Shown here: in pieces, positions 25,613 to 33,435 of the stretch
How positions within the stretch are numbered: position 1 is the stretch's first letter
Layout: every line of letters begins with the position of its first letter
Source: Nocardia amamiensis NBRC 102102
GTDB lineage: Bacteria; Actinomycetota; Actinomycetes; Mycobacteriales; Mycobacteriaceae
Assembly (NCBI RefSeq): GCF_001612745.1
Contig: NZ_BDBA01000050.1
Coordinates: 1 to 64,000, forward strand
DNA: 64,000 nucleotides
Direction: 5' to 3'
Program-made: the position numbers and the translations under genes
Notes under the pieces: model-generated
What the model was told of the DNA's origin: nothing
What the model saw: only the letters and a program-made list of their open reading frames with translations
Database searches by the model: none

Positions 25613-26191
25613 CTATGGGGTCCAAGCCGGGTCGCGCCCGGTGAGACCCAGAACCCGATGCAGGACAGGCGCTTCGGCCGGTATCGGCACCACCGGGCCG
25701 AAGAGTCCCGGTGTGCCTTCGGGCGGCGTGTCCGCCAGGAATTCGACGAGCACCCCGAGGTCGGCGGGGTCGAAGCGCGGTTCCTGGCCGGTCGCTTTGG
25801 CGAGATCCCAGCAGTGGATGACGAGTTCGTCCAGCGCGACCATGGCCATGACCGGGGCGGGCAGCGTGACGCCGCCCGCTTCGGTGACGTCGTCCCATGC
25901 GGCTGGTTCACGCCATGCGGAGACGAGTGCCTTCGCCTGCGCGGGAATTCTGCCGCGCCAATCCGGAACAAGCGGTCGTTCCTGGTTCGTGTCCGGGTCG
26001 ACGGAACGACCCACTGCCTCCTTGGTGGCAGCCTGCCGGAATGCCTCGGTCAGCTCGACAACGTGTACCAGGAGGTCACGCACAGTCATGTCGGCACAAG
26101 GCGTCGGTAACGTGAGCTGGTCGTCTGTGATGGCGGCGACCACCGTCTCGAGCGCGGTAGCGGCCGGTTCGAAATCGAATTCCGGATTCAT
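25613..26191 (-). CDS. TIGR03086 family metal-binding protein
   Basis: A 192-aa DinB-like four-helix protein starting at ATG 26191 with a CAGGAGATT ribosome site. The family motifs are TPCADMTVRDLLVHVVELTE near the N-terminus and LDELVIHCWDLAKATGQ in the middle. The histidines of LVHVV and VIHCWD would bind a divalent metal. Relatives include mycothiol-dependent maleylpyruvate isomerase, suggesting mycothiol-linked detoxification. The actual substrate is unknown. It is convergent with the TetR gene. Confidence 0.88.
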   Translation of the reverse strand: MNPEFDFEPAATALETVVAAITDDQLTLPTPCADMTVRDLLVHVVELTEAFRQAATKEAVGRSVDPDTNQERPLVPDWRGRIPAQAKALVSAWREPAAWDDVTEAGGVTLPAPVMAMVALDELVIHCWDLAKATGQEPRFDPADLGVLVEFLADTPPEGTPGLFGPVVPIPAEAPVLHRVLGLTGRDPAWTP

Positions 26192-26509
26192 AGAATCTCC
26201 TGAGCGAGGGAATGTCTCCATCTAGTGAGACCGGGAAGCCGGACGGAATTCATCGGTGCCGGCGTGCGGTGGGCCGCTCACCGTCAAATCCGCCCGGTCA
26301 CGGTCCCCGAGCCGGATTCCTTTCCGGCCGCGATGTCCCAGCTCATGAGCCGCATCGCCCGCATGCTCGGACTCGGTCTGCGCCGGGCGGCGGCGTAGCC
26401 GCGCGTGGCAGGACGGGCCGCCCCGACCCGCTCCGCCAGACCGCTCGCGCAGCACTGCCGTTATCCAGCCGTAGCGGCGAAAAGCCCTGGAAAAGCGGAT
26501 AATTGGAGG
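26192..26509. other. Intergenic region with a possible small ORF
   Basis: No gene is certain in this 318-bp gap. One frame from GTG 26225 to TAG 26396-26398 has about 81% G/C in third positions and ends with a basic, amphipathic-looking sequence (MSQLMSRIARMLGLGLRRAA). It has no ribosome site I can point to. It may be a small gene or chance. Confidence 0.3.
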
Positions 26510-26752
26510 ATGAAGGGTGATCGGGTGGAGATCGTCGTCGATGTCGGCGACGGGTCTCGCAATTACGAGATCGCGGCTACGCGGGCCGGGCGGCGCGTCG
26601 AGGTGCGGATCGCGCGCGGCGTGGTGGAAGTCAGTGAGGTGACGCGGTCCGGGACGGCGGTGCGCACCGCGCGGTTCATGGCCGGGCGCACACTCGCGCT
26701 GGTGGAGCATCCCGCGAACACCGCGGCCCCGCGTGCGGACGAGGCGGGATAA
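26510..26752 (+). CDS. Conserved small protein (about 75-80 aa)
   Basis: An 80-aa frame if started at ATG 26510, where GGAGG abuts the start too closely. GTG 26525, 7 nt after AAGGG, giving VEIVVDVGDGSRNYEIAATR, may be the true start. The rest reads RAGRRVEVRIARGVVEVSEV and TAVRTARFMAGRTLALVEHP: a compact beta-strand pattern without membrane segment or cysteine. It looks like a conserved cytoplasmic protein of actinobacteria, but I cannot name it. It precedes another small gene on the same strand. Confidence 0.6.
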   Translation: MKGDRVEIVVDVGDGSRNYEIAATRAGRRVEVRIARGVVEVSEVTRSGTAVRTARFMAGRTLALVEHPANTAAPRADEAG

Positions 26753-26819
26753 CGCACATGATTGCGGCGTGCCACAGCGGGTATGCCGATCGCGAGGCCC
26801 ACGCGGAGAGGAGCGCACG

Positions 26820-27047
26820 ATGACAGATCCCCTTGCGGACGCGGTTCCCGAGGCCGATCTCGCGGAGCAGTCCATTCCGGCGTATCCGGAGGAGCCGGTC
26901 CTACCCGACGACGTATCGGAGCGGGAAGAAAGCACCGAGCGGGCGGTCATCGAGCGCGACATGTGGGAGGCCAATCCGGCGGACGTGGTCGAACAGTCCA
27001 TCGCGGTCCCGCTGGATGACGAGGTCGACGACGAATTCGGTTACTGA
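26820..27047 (+). CDS. Small acidic protein with repeated EQSI motif
   Basis: A 75-aa, strongly acidic protein starting at ATG 26820 with GAGAGGAG upstream. It contains two similar units: EADLAEQSIPAYPEEP and, 40 residues later, PADVVEQSIAVPLDDE, ending in DDEFGY. Small acidic proteins with [PE]AD..EQ repeats are common in this group of actinobacteria, to my recollection. It is probably largely disordered. Convergent with menD. Function unknown. Confidence 0.7.
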   Translation: MTDPLADAVPEADLAEQSIPAYPEEPVLPDDVSEREESTERAVIERDMWEANPADVVEQSIAVPLDDEVDDEFGY

Positions 27048-27063
27048 CCGGCCCGGCGACCGG

Positions 27064-28707
27064 TCAGGGTTGGATCTTCGCTCGCACCGTCGCGTGTAGT
27101 TCACGCAGGCTCGACCGTTCGGTGGCGACCTCCAGCACTCGCATGCCGTGCGCGTGCCCGGTCAGCTCGACGGCCAGCCGCTGTGGATCGACCTGCCGGT
27201 GCGGGATGCGGTAGGCGGCGCACAGCGCGGCCAGATCCATGCCGTGCGGTGTGCCGAAGACCCGTTCGAAGACGCCCGCGTACTGCGGATCGCCCTGCTC
27301 GAGCAACTCGAAGATGCCGCCGCCGTCGTCGTTGGCGACCACAATGGTCAGATCGGCCGGCCGCGGTTCGCCGGGCCCGATGAGCAGGCCGGACGCGTCG
27401 TGCAGGAACGTGAGGTCGCCGATCAGCGCGATGGTGCGGCCCGGGTGGTGCAATGCGGCGCCGACCGCCGTGGACACCGTGCCGTCGATACCGGCAACGC
27501 CGCGATTCGACAGCACCTTGATCCCAGGGCGGGGGTGGGACACCAGCGCCGCGTCGCGCACCGGGTTCGACGCACCGAGCAGGAGCTGGTCGCCGTCGCG
27601 CAGCGCGTCCATCACGACCGCGGCGACATGCAGTCCGGTCGGCTTCGGGTGCCGCGCGAGTTCGGCGCGCACCACCTGGTCGGCTTTCGCGTTCAGTTCG
27701 TGGCAGTGATTCAGCCATTCGGCGCTCGGTTCACCCGTCGTGACCGCGCGCGTTCCGGTGCCGACCACGTTGCCGGACACGTCGGGCCAGCGCGGGCCGG
27801 TGGTGAGCGCGTACACGCGGACGTCCGGGTCGGCGAGCACCTTCGACACCTGGCGGTGCAGGGTCGGACGGCCGGTGATGATCGCTTGCCGTGGCCGCAA
27901 CAGCGGCAGCGCGAGCGGGTGCAGCGGGGGGCCGTGCATGGGGGCGGTCGGCTCGGCGACGGTGGGCAGCGCCGCCAGTTCCGGCCGGAGCCCGGCGCCG
28001 TGTCCGGAGATCACCACGGTGTCTGGGGACAGATCGAGATCGAGCGGTACATCGAGCGTCGCGTACTGGGTCTCGGTCCAGGCGCACTCGCCCACCCGGC
28101 CGGGGGGAACCGACTCGTTCGGCACCGGGTCGGGGACGAGCGGTTCACGCAGCGGGACGTCGAAGTGCACCGGGCCCGCGTTGCCGGAGCGGGTGCCGCG
28201 TGCCGCGGCGAGCACCCGGCACACCGCCGAGCGCCACTGGCTGTTCTGCTGACCGTAGGGGAGATGGTCGGCGTCGCCCGCCTCCTCCTCGGCCAGGCCG
28301 AGCGAGATGGTGGCCCGCACCTGGCTGCCGAACAGGCCGAACTGCTCGATGGTCTGGTTGGCGCCGGAGCCGAGCAGCTCGTAGGGCCGGTTGGCGCTGA
28401 GCACCACCAGCGGGACCCTGGCGTAGTTGGCCTCCAGCACGGCGGGCCCGAGGTTGGCCACCGCGGTGCCCGAGGTCATCACGACCGGGACCGGGAGCCT
28501 GCTCGCGACGGCGAGTCCGACGGCCAGGAAGCCCGCCGTTCGTTCGTCGATCCGCATGTGCAGCCGCAACCGCCCGGCCGCGTCGGCGGCCTGCAGGGCG
28601 AAGGCCAGCGGAGCGTTCCGGGAGCCGGGGCACAGGACGACATCCCGCACACCCCCGCGCACGAGTTCGTCGACGACGACCTGCGCTTGTGCTGTAGACG
28701 GGTTCAC
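27064..28707 (-). CDS. menD: 2-succinyl-5-enolpyruvyl-6-hydroxy-3-cyclohexene-1-carboxylate synthase
   Basis: MenD is the ThDP-dependent enzyme adding succinic semialdehyde (from 2-oxoglutarate) to isochorismate, the first committed step of menaquinone ring synthesis. The 547-aa product has the expected three domains: an N-terminal part with [17 protein letters not shown] and the ThDP-activating glutamate region ([16 protein letters not shown]), a middle domain, and a C-terminal ThDP-binding motif [16 protein letters not shown] with [13 protein letters not shown]. Start GTG 28707 gives [15 protein letters not shown], behind GGAGG. The frame extends further upstream to 29025, but that part is not MenD-like. 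Single transcription unit, convergent with the small acidic gene. Confidence 0.96.
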   Translation of the reverse strand: MNPSTAQAQVVVDELVRGGVRDVVLCPGSRNAPLAFALQAADAAGRLRLHMRIDERTAGFLAVGLAVASRLPVPVVMTSGTAVANLGPAVLEANYARVPLVVLSANRPYELLGSGANQTIEQFGLFGSQVRATISLGLAEEEAGDADHLPYGQQNSQWRSAVCRVLAAARGTRSGNAGPVHFDVPLREPLVPDPVPNESVPPGRVGECAWTETQYATLDVPLDLDLSPDTVVISGHGAGLRPELAALPTVAEPTAPMHGPPLHPLALPLLRPRQAIITGRPTLHRQVSKVLADPDVRVYALTTGPRWPDVSGNVVGTGTRAVTTGEPSAEWLNHCHELNAKADQVVRAELARHPKPTGLHVAAVVMDALRDGDQLLLGASNPVRDAALVSHPRPGIKVLSNRGVAGIDGTVSTAVGAALHHPGRTIALIGDLTFLHDASGLLIGPGEPRPADLTIVVANDDGGGIFELLEQGDPQYAGVFERVFGTPHGMDLAALCAAYRIPHRQVDPQRLAVELTGHAHGMRVLEVATERSSLRELHATVRAKIQP

Positions 28708-29071
28708 GCCTCCAGACTGGCAGACAGTTCCGCCTGTTCGACGTCCGGGAGGGGCATGTCTCAGTGTCTTCTGGGCCACGTCCACCGCGTGGCCGGATTC
28801 GTGCTGCCCTGCGCCGGGACCGGATGGTCGTTGTCGGGCCCCACATCCACGGCACTGGATTCGAGATGGACTTGCGTGCGGCTCGGGCGGTGCTGGTGGG
28901 CGCATATTCGCCCTACCTGCGCGTCCGCCCATCGGCGCCCAGCAAACCACACCGCAGTAGCGGTTCGACGCCCTGGTCGATCTCGTCGCTTGGTGCGCAT
29001 CGACCAGGTCCCGCGTGCGTCGCACATCGAGGGGCCGGGAAGCCGGGGTGCCCCGATGTGCGACCTCGCAA
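28708..29071. other. Gap upstream of menD and downstream of the DUF6918-like gene
   Basis: This 364-bp region must hold the menD promoter and the 3' end of the next minus-strand gene. Two hairpins are visible: CTGGTCGAT/ATCGACCAG at 28973-29007, and a stronger one with GTCGCACATCG/CGATGTGCGAC arms at 29019-29064. The rest, open in several frames, shows no recognisable protein. Confidence 0.5.
29019..29064 (-). terminator. Hairpin after the DUF6918-like gene
   Basis: Arms of 11 bp (29019-29029 and 29054-29064), extended by GGGGC/GCCCC with one bulged base, begin 8 nt after the stop of the minus-strand gene ending at 29072. No long U-tract follows. Position and strength fit a transcription end or 3' stabiliser. 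Confidence 0.5.
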
Positions 29072-29518
29072 TCAGTTGGCGTGCTTCTGGATCAGGTCGC
29101 CGACCCGCGGCAGCGCCTCGATGACGTTCTTCTTCGCCGACGAGCGCATCGAGGAGTAGACCTTCTTCAGGGCGGGCCGGGTGGAGGCATCGGCGCGCGC
29201 GTCGGTGACAGCGAGCAACGCCTCGGCGACCTCGTCGGACTTGGCGACGAGCAGATCGGCGAACTTGCCGGAGCCGGACGCGGCGTACTCCTGCCAGAAC
29301 GGCTCCAGCTGCGCGACGAGCTTGGGCGCCAACGACTCCAGCGCATCGGGCACGATGGTCGGGCTGATCTTCTTGACCGCCGCGTAGCCACCCTTCACAG
29401 CCAGGCCGGACGCACCACCCTTGTCCGAGACCTCGGCGTCGAGAACCTCGACGGCATCGGCAAGGAAAGCCGGGCGCTTGGCGTCGTCGAGCAGGGATTC
29501 AGACAGTGCTGCAACCAC
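29072..29518 (-). CDS. DUF6918-like helical protein
   Basis: A 148-aa soluble, Ala/Lys-rich, all-helical protein. GTG 29518 is the best start: GGAGGA sits 8 nt upstream. It begins [20 protein letters not shown] and includes [20 protein letters not shown], then [14 protein letters not shown] and a basic end [19 protein letters not shown] recall this as a conserved actinobacterial family of unknown function. It contains no catalytic motif I recognise. Confidence 0.8.
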   Translation of the reverse strand: MVAALSESLLDDAKRPAFLADAVEVLDAEVSDKGGASGLAVKGGYAAVKKISPTIVPDALESLAPKLVAQLEPFWQEYAASGSGKFADLLVAKSDEVAEALLAVTDARADASTRPALKKVYSSMRSSAKKNVIEALPRVGDLIQKHAN

Positions 29519-29593
29519 TTTGGGGTTCCTCCGGGATCGATATCGATGAACGAGCGAGGGCAACTATACGCACCCGCGCCAGCGTTCACCCGG

Positions 29594-30250
29594 CTACGGC
29601 TGCCAGGGCAGCAACTCCACCATCAATCCTTCGCAGTCCGCGAGCAGATCGCCCTGCTCATCGCGCAATTCGGCCGTGATGAAAGTTTTTCGCCCCTCGA
29701 TCCGGTCCACCCGCCCGCGAACGGTCAGCGGCGCCTCCAGCGGGGTGATCTTGCGGTAGTTCACGTGGAGGAACGCGGTGCGGCTGATCGGCCGTCCGGC
29801 GTAGTGCACGATCATGCCGAGCAGGTCGTCGAACAGCAGTGGAAGCACGCCGCCGTGCGCGGCCCCGTTCCCGCCGAGGTGGAAGCGGCGGAACCTGCCG
29901 GTCATCTCGATGCCGTCCGGCCCCGCCTCGACCACCCGCCACGGCAGCAGCAAAAGGCTGCCGCGCCCGGGCAGTTCGACGGCCCGGCCCGCGGGGCCCT
30001 GCAACTCCGGAGCGCGGTACGGCTCGAGCAGATCGATCAGCTCACGGGCTTTGGCCTGCGCCGCCCCGAAGGCGTCGTCGGGCGCGTCCACGGAGACCGC
30101 GAGATCCTGCAGCGTCCGCATGGCCTCGACAAACGCGCCGAAGTTCGGCCCGACCCGCGCCGCGGTGACCTTCGGGAATCCGCCGTGCTTCTCGTACCGG
30201 GACTCGTCCACCGCGCTCCGGTCGATAACAGGTTTCACTCGATCGCTCAT
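29594..30250 (-). CDS. PaaI-like hotdog-fold thioesterase
   Basis: A 218-aa protein with a C-terminal hotdog domain. The core is FHLGGNGAAHGGVLPLLFDD with the helix LLGMIVHYAGRPISRTAFLH, then VNYRKITPLEAPLTVRGRVD. The HGG motif is the substrate-binding signature of the PaaI type. The N-terminal ~95 residues are a helical extension (FVEAMRTLQDLAVS) of unknown purpose. It would hydrolyse an acyl-CoA; being between menD and menB makes dihydroxynaphthoyl-CoA one possibility, which is only contextual. Confidence 0.85.
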   Translation of the reverse strand: MSDRVKPVIDRSAVDESRYEKHGGFPKVTAARVGPNFGAFVEAMRTLQDLAVSVDAPDDAFGAAQAKARELIDLLEPYRAPELQGPAGRAVELPGRGSLLLLPWRVVEAGPDGIEMTGRFRRFHLGGNGAAHGGVLPLLFDDLLGMIVHYAGRPISRTAFLHVNYRKITPLEAPLTVRGRVDRIEGRKTFITAELRDEQGDLLADCEGLMVELLPWQP

Positions 30251-30360
30251 ACCTGCACGGTAACGCGTCGTTTTACACCGTCAAGTCGAGGCTCAACGGA
30301 CACGCGCTGCCGAAGGCGCGGTCAGACACCCACCTCGCCAACCAGCCACACTGGCCCAGC

Positions 30361-30526
30361 TTTTCTTTCGAGCGCAGCGAGACCGCGCATTGCCCGTTCG
30401 CGGCCCGGCTCGCGTCCGAGTGGCCGCCGCGTCCGCGGCGAAGTCGCCAGCGGCGGTCGCTCGGACGCGAGCCATAAGGGGGCCGCGAACACGCAGTGCC
30501 GCAGGCACTGCAAAATCAGATACAGC
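30361..30526. repeat. Dispersed stem-loop repeat, copy before menB
   Basis: Left flank GAGCGCAGCGAGAC, then a 95-nt stem-loop (30396-30490). Its arms begin GTTCGCGGCC and end GGCCGCGAAC, with an inner GGCTCGCGTCCGAG/CTCGGACGCGAGCC pairing of 14 bp. It is followed by a short hairpin (GCAGTGCC/GGCACTGC, 30493-30511) and an A-rich tail ending TACAGC. The copy ends 14 nt before GTG 30540 of menB. The same unit, with an identical 95-nt stem-loop length, lies at 47375-47532. Confidence 0.8.
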
Positions 30527-30539
30527 AATAATCACGAGG

Positions 30540-31433
30540 GTGACGTTCAATCCGACGCTGTGGCGCCCCGTTCCGGGATTCGAGAACCTGACCGACATCA
30601 CCTACCACCGGCATATCGAGCAGGGCACCGTGCGGGTCGCGTTCGACCGGCCGGAGGTGCGCAATGCGTTCCGGCCGCATACGGTCGACGAACTGTATCG
30701 GGCGCTCGACCACGCCAGGATGACTTCGGACGTCGGCGCGGTGCTGATCACCGGGAATGGTCCGAGCCCCAAGGACGGCGGCTGGGCCTTCTGTTCCGGC
30801 GGCGACCAGCGCATCCGCGGACGCAGCGGCTACCAGTACGCCAGTGGCGACACCGCGGACACGGTCGATCAGGCCCGCGCGGGCCGGCTGCACATTCTCG
30901 AAGTGCAGCGGCTGATCCGTTTCATGCCGAAGGTGGTGATCGCGCTGGTGAACGGCTGGGCCGCGGGCGGCGGCCATAGCCTGCACGTGGTCTGCGACCT
31001 CACCCTGGCCAGTCGCGAGCACGCCCGCTTCAAGCAGACCGACGCCGACGTGGGCAGCTTCGACGGCGGTTACGGCAGCGCGTACCTGGCCAAGATGGTC
31101 GGCCAGAAGTTCGCCCGCGAGATCTTCTTCCTCGGCCGCCCCTACACCGCCGAGGAGATGCATCAGATGGGCGCGGTCAACAAGGTCGTCGACCACGCCG
31201 AGCTGGAAGACGTGGCGCTGGAGTGGACCGCCGACATCAATGGCAAGTCCCCGCAGGCGCAGCGCATGCTGAAGTATGCGTTCAATTTGCTCGACGACGG
31301 TCTGGTCGGCCAGCAACTGTTTGCGGGTGAGGCGACCAGGATGGCGTACATGACCGACGAAGCCGTCGAAGGTCGCGACGCGTTCCTGGAGAAGCGCAAG
31401 CCGGACTGGACTCCCTATCCCTGGTATTTCTGA
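30540..31433 (+). CDS. menB: 1,4-dihydroxy-2-naphthoyl-CoA synthase
   Basis: MenB closes the second ring of menaquinone by intramolecular Claisen condensation of o-succinylbenzoyl-CoA. The 297-aa crotonase-fold protein shows the oxyanion-hole segments CSGGDQRIRGRSGYQYASGD and VNGWAAGGGHSLHVVCDLTL, and the catalytic region KQTDADVGSFDGGYGSAYLA. GEATRMAYMTDEAVEGRDAF ends the family pattern. Sequence is very close to the mycobacterial enzyme as I recall it. Start GTG 30540 has an abutting GAGG. The repeat element occupies its immediate upstream region. It is followed after 1 bp by a VOC-family gene. Confidence 0.97.
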   Translation: MTFNPTLWRPVPGFENLTDITYHRHIEQGTVRVAFDRPEVRNAFRPHTVDELYRALDHARMTSDVGAVLITGNGPSPKDGGWAFCSGGDQRIRGRSGYQYASGDTADTVDQARAGRLHILEVQRLIRFMPKVVIALVNGWAAGGGHSLHVVCDLTLASREHARFKQTDADVGSFDGGYGSAYLAKMVGQKFAREIFFLGRPYTAEEMHQMGAVNKVVDHAELEDVALEWTADINGKSPQAQRMLKYAFNLLDDGLVGQQLFAGEATRMAYMTDEAVEGRDAFLEKRKPDWTPYPWYF

Positions 31434-31434
31434 C

Positions 31435-31827
31435 ATGGACATCCTCAGCAGCCGGATCATCCTGCGTCCCGCCGACTACGCGGCCACGCTCGCCTTCTAC
31501 CGGGACGGGCTGGGGCTGGCCATCGCGCGGGAGTATCCCGGCGGCACGGTTTTCTTCGCCGGACAGTCGCTGATCGAGGTGGCGGCGCACGGTGGATCGG
31601 GCCGCTCGTCGTCGTTCGAGGGCGCCATCTGGCTCCAGGTCCGCGATCTGTCCGACGCCGCCGCGGAGCTGTCGCTCAAAGGCATCGTCATCGACCGTGC
31701 CCCGGTCGAGGAGCCGTGGGGGCTGGTCGAGATGTGGGTACGCGACCCCGACGGCGTGCCGATCGTGTTCGTCGAGGTACCGCCGTCGCATCCGATCAGA
31801 CGGGATTCTCGCTGGTCACCGGCGTGA
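31435..31827 (+). CDS. VOC (glyoxalase/dioxygenase) superfamily protein
   Basis: A 130-aa protein starting 1 bp after the menB stop. The paired beta-alpha-beta modules are visible: ILRPADYAATLAFYRDGLGL with EYPGGTVFFAG, and WLQVRDLSDAAAELSLKGI with WGLVEMWVRDPDGVPIVFVE. The final acidic residues (VEMW, FVEV) are candidate metal ligands. Such proteins act on small activated molecules (methylglyoxal, antibiotics, aromatics). The link to menB is transcriptional only. Substrate unknown. Confidence 0.85.
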   Translation: MDILSSRIILRPADYAATLAFYRDGLGLAIAREYPGGTVFFAGQSLIEVAAHGGSGRSSSFEGAIWLQVRDLSDAAAELSLKGIVIDRAPVEEPWGLVEMWVRDPDGVPIVFVEVPPSHPIRRDSRWSPA

Positions 31828-32086
31828 CATCGGTACTGATCGGTACTTCGGCGGGCCGCCTCGAGTTGCCAACGTGACAACCGGCGAGGACGATAACGCT
31901 CAGACGGCCACCCGACCGCCGACGTCCGGGGTGCCGTGTCCGCGTCCCGTCCGACGAGTGAATCGCAGTCCCGATGCCAGTCGTACTCGAGCCCCGATCC
32001 GTCCGGGTGGCCGCACTGTTGCGGCGCCACCCCAGCAAACCGACCCGTTCCGCGTGCGGCGACGCGGGCATGACACGATCCCTACT

Positions 32087-32167
32087 GTGAGGGAGCGCAG
32101 CGAGCGAGCCATGGGCACAGCGGCTCTGGGCACGACCGAGCCGGGCGAACGGCGAGATCGGTCATGA
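32087..32167 (+). CDS. Mini-ORF (26 aa) overlapping the menE start
   Basis: GTG 32087 opens a frame beginning VRERSERAMGTAALGTTEPG. It stops at TGA 32165-32167, which shares ATGA with the menE start at 32164. It carries GAGCGCAGCGAGCGA followed by CATGG, as in the tandem copies at 42424 and 42505. The layout (about 25 codons, Ser/Glu/Arg start, stop overlapping the next start) matches the mini-ORF in the DrrAB-type operon. It probably serves translational coupling; a peptide function is unproven. Confidence 0.45.
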   Translation: MRERSERAMGTAALGTTEPGERRDRS

Positions 32168-33315
32168 GTAAGACACTGCGAACCTTGCCGATGCCAACCG
32201 GATCGGGTCTCGGCGACGTCATGCCGCACCTGCGGCAGGCGCTGGAAGGCAATGGCGCCGCGTGGCTGCCGATTCCGACCAGTGACCGGCGCGAGTCGAG
32301 ACGGCTGAGCGACGCGCTGTCGCCGGGCGAACCGATCGACGACGAGGTCGCCCTGGTCGTGACCACCTCCGGCACCACAGGTGTGCCGAAAGGCGCGATG
32401 CTCAGCGCGGCAGCCCTGCGCGCCAGCGGCACCGCGACGCACGATCGGCTCGGCGGGCCCGGCAACTGGTTGCTGGCCCTGCCCACCCATCACATCGCTG
32501 GCATCCAAGTGCTGCTGCGTAGCATCCTGGCCGGCACCGAACCCACGGTGCTGGACGTGTCGGGCGGATTCCTGCCCGAAGCGCTTGCGGGCGCCATCTC
32601 GGGCATGCGCGGCGAGCGCCGGTACACGGCCCTGGTCCCGACCCAGCTGATCAAGGCGCTCGACTCCCCGCTCGCCGCCGCGGCGCTGGCCGAGCTCGAC
32701 GGCGTGCTCGTCGGCGGCGCGGCCACACCGCTTCCGGTGTACGAGCGCGCCCGAGCCGCCGGCATCGCCGTGGTCCGCACCTATGGCATGAGCGAAACGT
32801 GCGGAGGTTGCGTATACGACGGCGTGCCGCTGGACGGCACGAAGTTGCGCATCGACAACGGCCGGGTGGTGATCGGCGGCGCCGTGATCGCCTCCGGGTA
32901 TCGCAATCAGCCCGACCATCCCGCCTTCGCGGAACCGGGCTGGTTCCGCACCGACGACGCGGGCACGTTCGAGAACGGTTTGCTGACCATCACCGGGCGG
33001 CTGGACGAGGCGATCACGACCGGCGGCCTGCTGGTGATCCCACAGGTGGTCGAGGCGGTGCTGAGCACCCATCCGGCGATCAGCGAGGTGGTGGTGCTCG
33101 GGCTGCCGGACGAACGACTCGGAGAACGCGTCGCCGCCGCGATCGTGCCCACCGCCGGTGCAGCACCCAGTCTCGACGAACTACGCGAACACGTGATCGC
33201 GGAACTGGACACCATCGCCGCCCCCCGAGAGCTGGCCGTGCTCGACGAGATCCCGCTCCGCGGCCCTGGCAAGCCCGACCGCGCGAAACTCCGCGAATAC
33301 CTGCTGGCCGACTAG
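32164..33315 (+). CDS. menE: o-succinylbenzoate-CoA ligase
   Basis: MenE activates o-succinylbenzoate with ATP and CoA to give the MenB substrate. The 383-aa product is a short member of the adenylate-forming family, as usual for actinobacterial MenE. Motifs: P-loop-like TTSGTTGVPKG at residues 67-77, the YGMSETCGGCVYDG adenine-binding motif, the hinge WFRTDDAGTFENGLLTITGR, and the catalytic lysine near the C-terminus (IPLRGPGKPDRAKL). ATG 32164 overlaps the stop of the mini-ORF. It sits in a 336-bp gap from the menB/VOC unit and probably has its own promoter. Confidence 0.96.
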   Translation: MSKTLRTLPMPTGSGLGDVMPHLRQALEGNGAAWLPIPTSDRRESRRLSDALSPGEPIDDEVALVVTTSGTTGVPKGAMLSAAALRASGTATHDRLGGPGNWLLALPTHHIAGIQVLLRSILAGTEPTVLDVSGGFLPEALAGAISGMRGERRYTALVPTQLIKALDSPLAAAALAELDGVLVGGAATPLPVYERARAAGIAVVRTYGMSETCGGCVYDGVPLDGTKLRIDNGRVVIGGAVIASGYRNQPDHPAFAEPGWFRTDDAGTFENGLLTITGRLDEAITTGGLLVIPQVVEAVLSTHPAISEVVVLGLPDERLGERVAAAIVPTAGAAPSLDELREHVIAELDTIAAPRELAVLDEIPLRGPGKPDRAKLREYLLAD

Positions 33316-33345
33316 CCGGCGGAGATCGCTGACCGGCACAACGAG

Positions 33346-33385
33346 AACGGCCCAGTTCCCGGACGTTTCAGCGAACTGGGCCGTT
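33346..33385. terminator. Bidirectional terminator between menE and the nitrate reductase gene
   Basis: A hairpin with perfect 13-bp arms (AACGGCCCAGTTC and GAACTGGGCCGTT) and a 14-nt loop stands in the 120-bp gap where the two genes converge. It can end transcription from both sides. Only a short T-run is present, as is common in high-GC actinobacteria. Confidence 0.75.
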
Positions 33386-33435
33386 GTGGTCGAAACGAAC
33401 TTTCCAGCGGCTGGGGCCACGGTGCGGGCGTCAGC

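Noticed and set aside
25613..26225. Plus-strand frame opposite the TIGR03086 gene
   Set aside because: Ser/Thr/Arg-rich antisense shadow of a well-matched minus-strand gene.
28708..29025. N-terminal extension of MenD
   Set aside because: MenD homology begins at VNPSTAQAQ (28707) with a ribosome site; the extension contains hairpins of the intergenic region.
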